Assembly (NCBI GenBank): GCA_964420405.1
Contig: CAYQTL010000021.1
Location: 1-57,971 of the forward strand
Origin: CAYQTL01 sp964420405
GTDB taxonomy: Bacteria > Acidobacteriota > Thermoanaerobaculia > Thermoanaerobaculales > Sulfomarinibacteraceae
Length of the DNA stretch: 57,971 nucleotides
Reading direction: 5' to 3'
Made by a program: the position numbers and the translations under genes. Positions 10,888 through 19,009 of the stretch are shown in pieces. The notes below the pieces were generated by a model that made no database searches, was not told the origin of the DNA, and saw only the letters and a list, made by a program, of their open reading frames with translations. Position 1 is the first letter of the stretch, and each line of letters starts with the position of its first letter.

Positions 10888-11805
10888 ATGAAGCTGCCGC
10901 CCGAGGATCTCAACCTGCGGCATGTCCGCGCCCTGTGGGCGGTCGCCCGCGAGGGCGGCGTGAGCCACGCCGCCGAGGCGTTGGGAGTGGCGGCGTCCAC
11001 CGTCAGCTCCCAGGTGACGGCTCTCGAGCAGCGTCTCGGCACGACGCTGCTGCGCAGGAACGGCCGCCGGGTCGAGCTGACCGAGGAGGGCGCCACCGTG
11101 GCCCGCTACGCCGACGAGATCTTCGCCCTCGAGCGCGAGCTGCGCGACGCGGTCGAGGGACGGCTCGGCGCCCGCCCGCTGCGCCTCGAGATCGGCGTCG
11201 CCGACGTGGTGCCCAAGCAGCTCGCCGCCCGTCTCGTCGCGCCGCTGCTCGGCGGTCGCCGCGACGTCCGCCTGGCCTGTCGCGAGAGGAACCCGGACGC
11301 GCTGCTGGGCGACGCGGCCGCACACCGCCTCGACCTGGTGCTGCTCGACGCACCGGCCGGCTACCATTCCGGCGCCGGGCTTGTCTCCCGCCGCCTGGGC
11401 GCGAGCCGGGTGACGGTGCTCGGCTCCGAGCTCCTGGCCGGTCGGCTCCGGAAGCCGTGGCCGGCACTCCTCGACGGCGCGCCGATGCTGCTGCCCGGCA
11501 CCCAGTTCGAGCTGCGCCGGCGGCTCGACGTGTGGCTCCGCCGCCACCGGCTGCGACCGGTGGTGCTCGGCGAGTTCGACGACAGCGGCCTGATGAAGGC
11601 CGTCGCCGAGAGCGGTGGCGGCCTCGTCGCCGTACCCGAGGTCATCGCCGGCAGCGTCGCGCACGCGCACCGGCTCGTGCCGCTGGGCCTCCTCGACGGT
11701 CTCGAGGCCCGCTACTACGCCGTCTCCGCCGAGCGCCGCGACGACCATCCCGCCCTCGACACCGTCGTCGCCGCCGCCCTCTCCGTCTTCGGCCCGAGCC
11801 TCTGA
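10888..11805 (+). CDS. nhaR: LysR-family regulator, NhaR-like
   Basis: N-terminal winged helix-turn-helix (LNLRHVRALWAVAREGGVSH then AAEALGVAASTVSSQVTALE) followed by a LysR effector domain; the phrases LTEEGATVARYADEIFALEREL and DVVPKQLAARLVAPL are like NhaR, the Na+-responsive activator of Na+/H+ antiporter genes in E. coli. It lies convergent to the complete Mrp antiporter operon, which supports a role in sodium/pH homeostasis. I chose ATG 10888 (305 aa) over the ATG 54 nt upstream because the LysR fold starts there; no strong ribosome binding site is seen. The ligand is inferred only. Confidence 0.8.
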   Translation: MKLPPEDLNLRHVRALWAVAREGGVSHAAEALGVAASTVSSQVTALEQRLGTTLLRRNGRRVELTEEGATVARYADEIFALERELRDAVEGRLGARPLRLEIGVADVVPKQLAARLVAPLLGGRRDVRLACRERNPDALLGDAAAHRLDLVLLDAPAGYHSGAGLVSRRLGASRVTVLGSELLAGRLRKPWPALLDGAPMLLPGTQFELRRRLDVWLRRHRLRPVVLGEFDDSGLMKAVAESGGGLVAVPEVIAGSVAHAHRLVPLGLLDGLEARYYAVSAERRDDHPALDTVVAAALSVFGPSL

Positions 11806-11857
11806 GCGCGACTCGGAGTCCTGAGGGAAGATGGGCTGCGGGCAGCCACGGGAGACG

Positions 11858-11956
11858 ACCGCAGAGAGCGCAGAGGACGCAGAGCCCGGCTTCCGGGTCG
11901 AGGCTCGCCGAGCCGGTCGGAGAACACCACCTGTGCGGTCTCTGCGTTCTCTGCGG
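11858..11956. repeat. Dispersed inverted repeat (ACCGCAGAGAGCGCAGAGG family)
   Basis: The left arm ACCGCAGAGAGCGCAGAGG plus ACGCAGAG (11858-11884) is complementary to the right arm GCGGTCTCTGCGTTCTCTGC (about 11935-11954), giving a large hairpin between nhaR and mrpG. A related copy is at 50764-50792. Confidence 0.8.
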
Positions 11957-12002
11957 GGCTTCACGAGCGCCTTCCGGCCGCGGACGTCCCGACGCGGGTC
12001 TC

Positions 12003-12341
12003 TCAGACATCGCCGTCCCGCGAGGCGTCGGCGAGCTCGTCGATGACGGTCTCGTCCGCGAGCGGGACGCCGCTGCGGTAGCCGGCGCGGGCGATCAGGT
12101 GGGAGGCGACCGGCGCGGTCAGCACCAGGAACAGCACCACCAGCCCGACGCGCACGGCGACTCCGAAGTCCGCGAACCGCGCCGCGACGGCCGCCAGGAT
12201 GAGCGCCGCCCCGAGGGTTCCGGCCTTCGACGAGGCGTGCATCCGGGTCGGCAGGTCCGGCATCCGCACCAAGCCGATGCCGGCGATGAGCATCAGCAGA
12301 GTGCCCAGCACGGCCAGCACCAGAGCCGCCGCCGCGCTCAC
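12003..12341 (-). CDS. mrpG: Na+/H+ antiporter subunit MrpG/MnhG
   Basis: Small membrane subunit of the Mrp antiporter, with three hydrophobic segments and the MrpG signature GLVRMPDLPTRMHASSKAGTLG. I chose the GTG at 12341 (112 aa) because it overlaps the mrpF stop as GTGA, matching other junctions in this operon, and sits behind GGAGGGG; an ATG 12 nt upstream is the alternative. Last gene of the seven-gene operon. Confidence 0.93.
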   Translation of the reverse strand: MSAAAALVLAVLGTLLMLIAGIGLVRMPDLPTRMHASSKAGTLGAALILAAVAARFADFGVAVRVGLVVLFLVLTAPVASHLIARAGYRSGVPLADETVIDELADASRDGDV

Positions 12342-12601
12342 CGCCCCCTCCACTCGAGGTAGCGGGCGAAGGCCACGGTGCCGACGAAGGAGATCAGCGC
12401 GAGCAGCATCGCCACATCCAGGAAGACGGCCCGCTCGAACGCCACCGCCGCGACGCCGCAGACGGCGACTCCGATCACGGCGATCAGGTCGAGCGCCACC
12501 ACCCGGTCGGGCAGGCTCGGACCCAACGCCAGGCGGACCAACGCGAGCACCGCGGCGCCGGCGAGCAGCGTGAGCAGCACGACCACCACCGTCCCGCTCA
12601 T
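12338..12601 (-). CDS. mrpF: Na+/H+ antiporter subunit MrpF/MnhF
   Basis: An 87-aa protein with three transmembrane helices and the MrpF phrase GPSLPDRVVALDLIAVIGVA. Start ATG overlaps the mrpE stop as ATGA. It is a structural subunit of the Mrp complex, in which Na+ efflux is driven by proton influx. Confidence 0.93.
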   Translation of the reverse strand: MSGTVVVVLLTLLAGAAVLALVRLALGPSLPDRVVALDLIAVIGVAVCGVAAVAFERAVFLDVAMLLALISFVGTVAFARYLEWRGR

Positions 12602-13071
12602 CGCAGCAGCTCCAGCACGCGCCGCTCGAACCCGTCCTTGATCTCCCGCCGGACCTTCTCCGGGTCGTCGACGAACATGGCGTGGACGTACAGCGTGCGG
12701 CGGTCGGGCGACACGTCGAGGCTCAGGGACCCTGGCGTGAGGGTCACGAGGTTCGCGAGCAGCGTGATCTCGGCGTCGGTGTCCGCGTCGAGCGGCACCG
12801 CCACCACCCCGGGCCGACGGTACGCCCGCGGCGTGAGCACGTCCCACGCCACCCGCAGGTTCGACAGCAGCAGCTCCCACAGGAAGAACGCCGCGAAACC
12901 GATCGCCTGCGGCAGCTTGGAGAAGTAGGTGGTTGGGCCGAGCGCCGGCCGGGCGAGCCACAGCACCAGGTAGCCGGCGGCGAAGCCCACCACCAGGTGC
13001 GCCGGGTCGACCGACCCGACCGCGGCCGCCCACAGCAGCGCCAGCAGGAGGTTCAGCAGGAACACCCTCAT
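12598..13071 (-). CDS. mrpE: Na+/H+ antiporter subunit MrpE/MnhE
   Basis: A 157-aa protein: N-terminal hydrophobic segments (MRVFLLNLLLALLWAAAVG), then FFLWELLLSNLRVAWDVLTP and the cytosolic motif ITLLANLVTLTPGSLSLDVS, diagnostic of MrpE. Its ATG overlaps the mrpD stop as ATGA. Confidence 0.95.
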   Translation of the reverse strand: MRVFLLNLLLALLWAAAVGSVDPAHLVVGFAAGYLVLWLARPALGPTTYFSKLPQAIGFAAFFLWELLLSNLRVAWDVLTPRAYRRPGVVAVPLDADTDAEITLLANLVTLTPGSLSLDVSPDRRTLYVHAMFVDDPEKVRREIKDGFERRVLELLR

Positions 13072-14591
13072 GGGCCTCCTCCCGATGCCAGCCCCACCGC
13101 GGCACGGTAGGCGGCCGGGTCGAGGATGCCGTCGGCAGCCCTCTCGGCGAGGGCCATCAGCGGCTGCGGCACGAGACCGATCGCCACCGTGACGAGAGCC
13201 AGCGCGACGATCGGGGCGACCATCACCCACGGCACCGGGCCCGCCGGCTCCGTCCCATCCGGCGCCGCCTTCCAGAACGCCTCGTTCCAGATCTTGACCA
13301 TGCTCACGAGCGTCAACAGGCCTGCCGCGAGCGCCGCCGCCACCGCCCACCACTCGGCGGCCTCGAGGCCGGCACGGACGATCGCCAGCTTGGCCCAGAA
13401 GCCGGACAGCGGCGGGATGCCCGCGAGGCTCGCCGCCGGGATCGCGAACAGCGCCGCCAGCCACGGCGCCGACCTCGCAAGCCCGCCGAGCGGCTTGAGC
13501 TCCTCGGTACCGCCGAGCCGTCGCACCACGCCCCCGATGAGGTAGAGGTTGGTCTTCACGACGATGTGGTGGGCGATGTAGAACACCGCCGCCGCCACGG
13601 CCAGACGCCGCACCGCCGGCTCCGGGCTCGACAGCAGGCCGAGGCCGAGCACCATGTAGCCGATCTGGCTGACGATGTGGAACCCGAGCACCCTTCGGAA
13701 GTGGAACTGGGCGACCGCGCCGACGACGCCCGTGACCATGGTCGCCACGGCGGTCCACAGCAGCAGCTGGGGGATCCCGTCCACCTCGCCGAACAGCAGC
13801 GGCACCACCCGCAGCAGGGCATACACGCCGACCTTGGTCAGCAGCCCCGCGAACAGGGCCGCCACCGCAACCGGCGGCGTGTGGTAGCTCGCCGGAAGCC
13901 ACGCGTACAGCGGGAACACGCCTGCCTTGATGCCGAACGCGACCAGGAACAGCCCGGCGATGGCGGCGAGCAGCGCGGGGTTCTCGGCGCCGACCTCGGC
14001 CAGCCGCGGGGACAGGTCGGCCAGGTTGAGGGTGTGCGCGACGCCGTACACCAGCCCGACGCCGGCCAGGAACAGGGCCGACGCCAGCAGGTTGAGCGTC
14101 ACGTAGATCAGCGCGCCCTCCATCTGGGGACGCTCACCGCCGAGGGCGAGCAGCACGAAGCTCGCCATCAGCATGACCTCGAAGCAGACGTAGAGGTTGA
14201 AGAGGTCGCCGGTCAGGAAGGCGCCCTGCACCCCCACCAGCAGCACGTGGATCAGGGGGAAGAACGCGGCGTGCGCCGGGCTGCCGCCGACCTCGGCGAG
14301 GCCGTACACCGCCACCGCCAGGCCCACCAGCGCCGCGACCACCACCATCACGGCGCTGAGCCCGTCGGCGACCAGCGTGATGCCGTAGGGCACCGGCCAC
14401 GCTCCCGCCTGGGTCGCCGCCGGCCCGAGCTCGACCACCCGCCACGCCAGCGCCAGCGACGCCGCCAGGCCCGCGGCGGCGCCGGCGACGCCCACCGTCC
14501 GCTGCGCGCGCGGCGCCTTCCAGGCCGCCGCCCCGACGGCCGCCGTCGCCAGCGGCACGATGACCGGCAGGACCACCAGCACGTCGGTCAT
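13068..14591 (-). CDS. mrpD: Na+/H+ antiporter subunit MrpD/MnhD
   Basis: A 507-aa, many-helix membrane protein of the proton-pumping NADH dehydrogenase NuoM/NuoN type. Visible landmarks are FNLYVCFEVMLMASFVLLAL with the essential TM5 glutamate, KAGVFPLYAWLPASYHTPP (TM7 Lys and the amphipathic loop), and HIVVKTNLYLIGG (TM10 Lys). It forms one of the two antiporter-like channels of the Mrp complex. ATG overlaps the mrpC stop as ATGA. Confidence 0.96.
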   Translation of the reverse strand: MTDVLVVLPVIVPLATAAVGAAAWKAPRAQRTVGVAGAAAGLAASLALAWRVVELGPAATQAGAWPVPYGITLVADGLSAVMVVVAALVGLAVAVYGLAEVGGSPAHAAFFPLIHVLLVGVQGAFLTGDLFNLYVCFEVMLMASFVLLALGGERPQMEGALIYVTLNLLASALFLAGVGLVYGVAHTLNLADLSPRLAEVGAENPALLAAIAGLFLVAFGIKAGVFPLYAWLPASYHTPPVAVAALFAGLLTKVGVYALLRVVPLLFGEVDGIPQLLLWTAVATMVTGVVGAVAQFHFRRVLGFHIVSQIGYMVLGLGLLSSPEPAVRRLAVAAAVFYIAHHIVVKTNLYLIGGVVRRLGGTEELKPLGGLARSAPWLAALFAIPAASLAGIPPLSGFWAKLAIVRAGLEAAEWWAVAAALAAGLLTLVSMVKIWNEAFWKAAPDGTEPAGPVPWVMVAPIVALALVTVAIGLVPQPLMALAERAADGILDPAAYRAAVGLASGGGP

Positions 14592-14920
14592 CGCGTCGTC
14601 CTCAGGGTGTCGCTGTCGTCGGTGCCGACCGTCTCGACCACCCGGCGCACGAGCACGGCCGCGAACGCGACGACCGCGAAGCCGATCACGATCGCCGTCA
14701 GCACCAGCGCCTGCGGGACCGGGTCCGCCACCCCCGGAGGAGGCGCCGCGGCGCCCGCGTCCGCCAGCGGCGGCGCCCCCCGGACGAGACCACCGGCGGT
14801 GAAGATCAACAGGTTGGCGGCGTGCCCGAGCAGCACCAGCCCGAAGACGAGCTTCACCACGTTGCGGCGCAGCAGCAGGTACACCGCGGCGGCGTACAGC
14901 GCCCCCACCAGGATCGCCAT
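14588..14920 (-). CDS. mrpC: Na+/H+ antiporter subunit MrpC/MnhC (NuoK-like)
   Basis: A NuoK-like subunit with three helices: ILVGALYAAAVYLLLRRN, VVKLVFGLVLLGHAANLLIF and DPVPQALVLTAIVIGFAVVA, the last being the DPxPQALVLTAIVI signature. ATG 14920 gives 110 aa. A GTG at 14932, overlapping the mrpB stop and directly behind GGGAGGG, would add four residues and is equally possible. Confidence 0.94.
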   Translation of the reverse strand: MAILVGALYAAAVYLLLRRNVVKLVFGLVLLGHAANLLIFTAGGLVRGAPPLADAGAAAPPPGVADPVPQALVLTAIVIGFAVVAFAAVLVRRVVETVGTDDSDTLRTTR

Positions 14921-14925
14921 GGCGG

Positions 14926-15351
14926 TCAGCACGCGCCCTCCCGGTCCTCGGCGAGCTCGAGGACGATGAGCAGCACCGTCCCCACCACCACCAGGTAGAC
15001 GCCGACGTCGAACAGCAGCACCGTGCTCAGCTTGCCGATCCCCGGCACCGGCGTCTTCCACCACAGTCCCTCGAGCAGCGAGCCGCCCGCAACGAGGCCG
15101 GCCACCGCCGCCACGACCGCCGTCACGAGGCCCGCGGAGAGCACCGTCCGCGGGTCGACCCGCAGCAGCCGCCGCGCAGCCGCGCAGCCGTCTGAGAGCT
15201 GCAGCAGCGCCACCGCACCGGCCGCGAGCAGCCCGCCGATGAACCCCCCGCCGGGCTCGTCGTGACCCCGCAGCAGGATCATCAGGGACAGCAGCACGAG
15301 CACCGGCACCAGCAGCCGCACGGCGGTGCGGAGGATCAGGGAGTCGCTCAC
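14926..15351 (-). CDS. mrpB: Na+/H+ antiporter subunit MrpB/MnhB
   Basis: A 141-aa, four-helix protein with the MrpB phrases LLSLMILLRGHDEPGGGFIG and FDVGVYLVVVGTVLLIV. GTG start at 15351 overlaps the mrpA stop as GTGA. Not fused to mrpA, although mrpA carries its own MrpB-like C-terminal segment, as is usual. Confidence 0.94.
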   Translation of the reverse strand: MSDSLILRTAVRLLVPVLVLLSLMILLRGHDEPGGGFIGGLLAAGAVALLQLSDGCAAARRLLRVDPRTVLSAGLVTAVVAAVAGLVAGGSLLEGLWWKTPVPGIGKLSTVLLFDVGVYLVVVGTVLLIVLELAEDREGAC

Positions 15352-17678
15352 CCGCCACCTCCCTGCCGCCGGCGGGCCGCGCGCCCCGCCGCCAGCAGCG
15401 CCGCGACGCCGATCCCGGCCACCGCCACGACGGTGATCTCGCCGAGGGTGTCCAGTGCCCGGAAGTCCACCAGGATGACGTTCACGACGTTGCTCCCGAA
15501 CGCCTCGGGGACGCTGGTCTCGAGGTAGTACCGGGCCACGTCCGCGTCGAGCCGGACCACCGCGGTGGCGACCACGGCCAGCGCCATGGTTGCCCCGACC
15601 GCCACCGCCACGGCCGCGTCCCGCAACCGGCTCCAGCCACCACTGCGGCGGACCACCGGCGGCAGGGCCACGAACACCAGCACCAGCAGCACGACCGACA
15701 GGGTCTCCACCGCGATCTGGGTCATGGCCAGGTCGGGGGCCCCGTACAGGGCGAACAGCAGTGCCATCACGAGCCCGGTGACGCCGAGGGCGGCCACGGC
15801 GGTCAGCCGCGAGCGCACCAGCGCCGCCAGCACGGCGGCGAGCAGAGCCACCCCGATCAGCAGCAGGTCGTGGGGCAGCGCGGCGAGCCATGGGTCTGCG
15901 GCGCCGGAGACCCGCAGCAGCGGCGGCGCCACCAGGGCGAGCACGACCAGCAGCGCCGTCAGCACAGCCGACCGTAGCGTCGTGATCGGCACCAGGGCCG
16001 TGAACCGCTCCGCGGCGGTGGGCAGCCGGTCCACCGCCGTCTGGAACGCCCGCGAGGGGCCGAAGCGGCCCGCCGCCGTCACCGCCCGTCCGAACGGCTC
16101 GAGCCACCGCCTCGCCGCCAGGTACACCGCCCCGCCCGTCGCCAGCGTCACCAGGCTGAGGGCCATCACCGTCAGGGCATCGACGTTGAGCCCGTGCCAC
16201 AGCTTGAGGTCCATCACGATGGTGGTACCGGCGATCGCGGTCGCGGCCGCCGAGCCGAGGGTCCGCTCGAACGGGCCCGGCAGCAGGCCGACCGTGAGCC
16301 CGACGAGGCTCAGCACCACGGGGCCGAGCACCATCGACGGCGGCGCTTCGTGGGGGACCTTCGGCGTCGCCCGGGGCCGACCCCAGAACGGCCGCACCGC
16401 CACCAGCAGCGCCGTCGCCACCAGCGCCACGTTGACTGCGACCGCGGCCACCACCAGCCAGCCCCCGACTGTCTCCAGGTCGAGCTTGGTCTTGTAGAGC
16501 AGCTCTTTGCCGATGAACCCGAACATGGGTGGCGCGCCGGCCTTGGACAGCGCCGCCAGAAGCCCTGCCGCCGCGGTCCACGGAAGCGCGCGCCGCAGGC
16601 CACCGAGCACCGTCACGTCGCGGGTGCCGGTCTCGTGGTCGACGTTGCCCGCCACCATGAACAGCGCCGCCTTGTACAGCGCATGGGCGACCAGGAAGAC
16701 GATCGTCGTCTTGATCGCCAACCCGGTGCCGACTCCGAGCAGCATCGTCAGGATGCCGAGCACCGCCACCGTCGAGTAGGCGAGGATCCGCTTGAGGTCA
16801 TTCTGCCCGAGGGCCATCGCCGCCGCGACCACCATCGTCACCGCGCCGACCGAGCCGACCGCCCACTCCCACTCGACGGTGAGGCCGAGGGTCGGATGCA
16901 GCCGGGCCAGCAGGTAGATGCCGGCCTTGACCATGGTCGCCGAGTGGAGGTAGGCGCTGACCGGAGTCGGCGCGGCCATCGCCGCCGGCAGCCAGAAGTG
17001 GAACGGGACCTGCGCCGACTTGGTGGCGGCGCCGAGCAGCACGAGCACCAGGATCGCCGGGTACAGGCCGTGGCCGCGCACGTCCACCCCCTCGAGGGCC
17101 GACAGCCGCAGCGAGGTCACTCCCAGGTCACCGCCGGCGACCGCCATCAGCAGCAGCCCCGCGAGCAGGGCCAGCCCGCCGGCGCCCGTCACCAGCAGCG
17201 CCTTGAGCGCCGCGGCCCGGCTGCCCTCCCGCTCGTGGTCGTAGCCGATCAGCAGGTACGACGTGACGCTGGTCAGCTCCCAGAAGACGAAGAGCGTGAT
17301 CACGTCGTCGGCCAGCACCACGCCGAGCATCGCCCCCTGGAAGGCGAGCAGGGTGGCGAAGAAGCGGCCGATCCGGGGATCGCCGGCGAGATAGCCTCCC
17401 GCGTACACGAGCACCAGCGCTCCGATGCCGGTGATCAGCAGCGCGAACACCGCCGACAGGCCATCGAGGCGGAACGCGAGCTCGACCCCGAGGCCGGGAA
17501 ACCACGGCCGCGACTGCACGACCGACGCGCCAGGGTCGAGGGGAAGCCATGCCGCCACCCGCACGAACAGCGCCGCCGGCAGCAGCGCCAGCACCCACCC
17601 GACGCCACCGCCGAGCCGGCGGGTCAGCCAGGGCGCCAGCGCCGCGAGCGCGAACGGCAGGAGCACGACAGCCAGCAT
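15348..17678 (-). CDS. mrpA: Na+/H+ antiporter subunit MrpA/MnhA
   Basis: Largest Mrp subunit (776 aa), NuoL-like. Landmarks: VFWELTSVTSYLLIGYDHER (TM5 Glu), SAQVPFHFWLPAAMAAPTPV (TM7 Lys region), FLVAHALYKAALFMVAGNVD, and PPMFGFIGKELLYKTKLD. The C-terminal part has the MrpA-specific extension: GLVMALLFALYGAPDLAMTQ then LVLVFVALPPVVRR, and VNVILVDFRALDTLGEITVV. First gene of mrpABCDEFG. I chose ATG 17678 over GTG 17690 because homologues start with this hydrophobic helix. It is divergent from the RND adaptor (133 bp between). Confidence 0.96.
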   Translation of the reverse strand: MLAVVLLPFALAALAPWLTRRLGGGVGWVLALLPAALFVRVAAWLPLDPGASVVQSRPWFPGLGVELAFRLDGLSAVFALLITGIGALVLVYAGGYLAGDPRIGRFFATLLAFQGAMLGVVLADDVITLFVFWELTSVTSYLLIGYDHEREGSRAAALKALLVTGAGGLALLAGLLLMAVAGGDLGVTSLRLSALEGVDVRGHGLYPAILVLVLLGAATKSAQVPFHFWLPAAMAAPTPVSAYLHSATMVKAGIYLLARLHPTLGLTVEWEWAVGSVGAVTMVVAAAMALGQNDLKRILAYSTVAVLGILTMLLGVGTGLAIKTTIVFLVAHALYKAALFMVAGNVDHETGTRDVTVLGGLRRALPWTAAAGLLAALSKAGAPPMFGFIGKELLYKTKLDLETVGGWLVVAAVAVNVALVATALLVAVRPFWGRPRATPKVPHEAPPSMVLGPVVLSLVGLTVGLLPGPFERTLGSAAATAIAGTTIVMDLKLWHGLNVDALTVMALSLVTLATGGAVYLAARRWLEPFGRAVTAAGRFGPSRAFQTAVDRLPTAAERFTALVPITTLRSAVLTALLVVLALVAPPLLRVSGAADPWLAALPHDLLLIGVALLAAVLAALVRSRLTAVAALGVTGLVMALLFALYGAPDLAMTQIAVETLSVVLLVLVFVALPPVVRRSGGWSRLRDAAVAVAVGATMALAVVATAVVRLDADVARYYLETSVPEAFGSNVVNVILVDFRALDTLGEITVVAVAGIGVAALLAAGRAARRRQGGGG

Positions 17679-17811
17679 GGTCCCCACCACAACCAGTCCA
17701 GGTCACCGAGCGCTTCCGTCGCCATGGGCGCGGTCACCCAGGAGAGTGCCTCGACAGCCTACCGCATCGCGCCAGGTTGACGGCGGGATACCGAGTCGGG
17801 AGAATCCCTAC

Positions 17812-19005
17812 ATGATCCACAACAGATGCTCATCCTCGTGGCGGGTCGCGAGTCCCGCGTTCCTGATGCTCGCGATCCTGGCGCCGCTCGCGTCCGGCTG
17901 CCGGCCCGAGGCCGCGGCACCCGACATCCCGCCACCGCCGGTGGTGGTCGCCACTGCCGAAACCCGGGATGTCACGGTATGGCGGGAGTACACCGGCACC
18001 ACGGTGGGGTTCGAGACGGTCGAGATCCGGGCGCGGGTCTCCGGCGTCCTCCAGGGGGTCGAGTTCCGGCCCAGCACCATGGTCCGCGCCGGCCAGCGGC
18101 TGTTCGTGATCGAGCCCGAGCCGTATGAGGCGGCCCGCGACCGTGCGGCGGCGAACCTCGCGAGCGCCGAGGCCGCCCTGCGACGGGCCGAGTCGGACCT
18201 CGAGCGGCTCGAGCAGGCGGTCAGGACCAACGCCGTCAGCCAGCAGGAGGTGACCCGGGCCCGCGCCGAGCGGGACCAGGCGAGCGCCGCGCTGGCGGGC
18301 GCGAAGGCCGCCCTTCGCGACGCCGAGATCCAGCTCGGCTACACCAGCGTGACGAGCCCGATCACCGGCATCATCGGCCGCAACCTGGTGGACCAGGGAA
18401 ACCTCGTCGGTCCCGGCGGCGACTCGCAGCTCGCCCGCGTCATCCGGATCGACCCGATCTACGCCTACTTCGACGTCGACGAGCGCACCATCGCCGGGGC
18501 GCTGCAGGATCTCGGCGGGATCGACGAGGACCGGCGCACCACGGTCGAGCCGCCGCCCGGCATCGAGCTGTACGTCGAAGGCCGCGAGGCGCCGTTCGAG
18601 GGGACCGTCGACTACATCGACAACCGGGTCGACCCGGAGACCGGCACGATCCAGGTGCGCGGCGTCTTTCCGAACCCCGACCGGGTGCTGCTGCCGGGCT
18701 TCTTCGTCCGCGTCCGGATTCCGATCCAGGACCTCGAGGGCGCCGTCATGGTGCCCGAGACGGCGCTGTCGACCGACCTCGGAGGCCGCTACCTCCTGCT
18801 GGTCGGCGACGACGGCGTGGTCGCGAAGCGGTACGTCGAGCCCGGCCACCTGGAGAAGGACGGGATGCGGGTGATCCTCGACGGCCTCGACCCCGCCGAG
18901 CGTTTCGTCTCCCGCGGCATCCTGAAGGCCCGTCCCGGCCTCCCCGTGACGCCGATGACCGCCGAGCAGTACGAGGCGGCCGCCGCCGGGCGACAGGGCT
19001 CCTAG
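17812..19005 (+). CDS. RND efflux periplasmic adaptor (membrane fusion lipoprotein)
   Basis: Membrane fusion protein of the AcrA/MexE type (397 aa) linking an inner-membrane RND pump to an outer-membrane channel. Lipobox LASGC puts the lipidated Cys at residue 30. The order is standard: barrel-sandwich strand (EIRARVSGVLQGVEF), a long alpha-hairpin (AAANLASAEAALRRAESDLE and onward), then YTSVTSPITGIIGR and ATG-like VRVRIPIQDLEGAVMVPETA near the end. The stop is 4 nt before the pump gene. The substrate is unknown; no regulator is directly adjacent. Confidence 0.93.
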   Translation: MIHNRCSSSWRVASPAFLMLAILAPLASGCRPEAAAPDIPPPPVVVATAETRDVTVWREYTGTTVGFETVEIRARVSGVLQGVEFRPSTMVRAGQRLFVIEPEPYEAARDRAAANLASAEAALRRAESDLERLEQAVRTNAVSQQEVTRARAERDQASAALAGAKAALRDAEIQLGYTSVTSPITGIIGRNLVDQGNLVGPGGDSQLARVIRIDPIYAYFDVDERTIAGALQDLGGIDEDRRTTVEPPPGIELYVEGREAPFEGTVDYIDNRVDPETGTIQVRGVFPNPDRVLLPGFFVRVRIPIQDLEGAVMVPETALSTDLGGRYLLLVGDDGVVAKRYVEPGHLEKDGMRVILDGLDPAERFVSRGILKARPGLPVTPMTAEQYEAAAAGRQGS

Positions 19006-19009
19006 GCCG

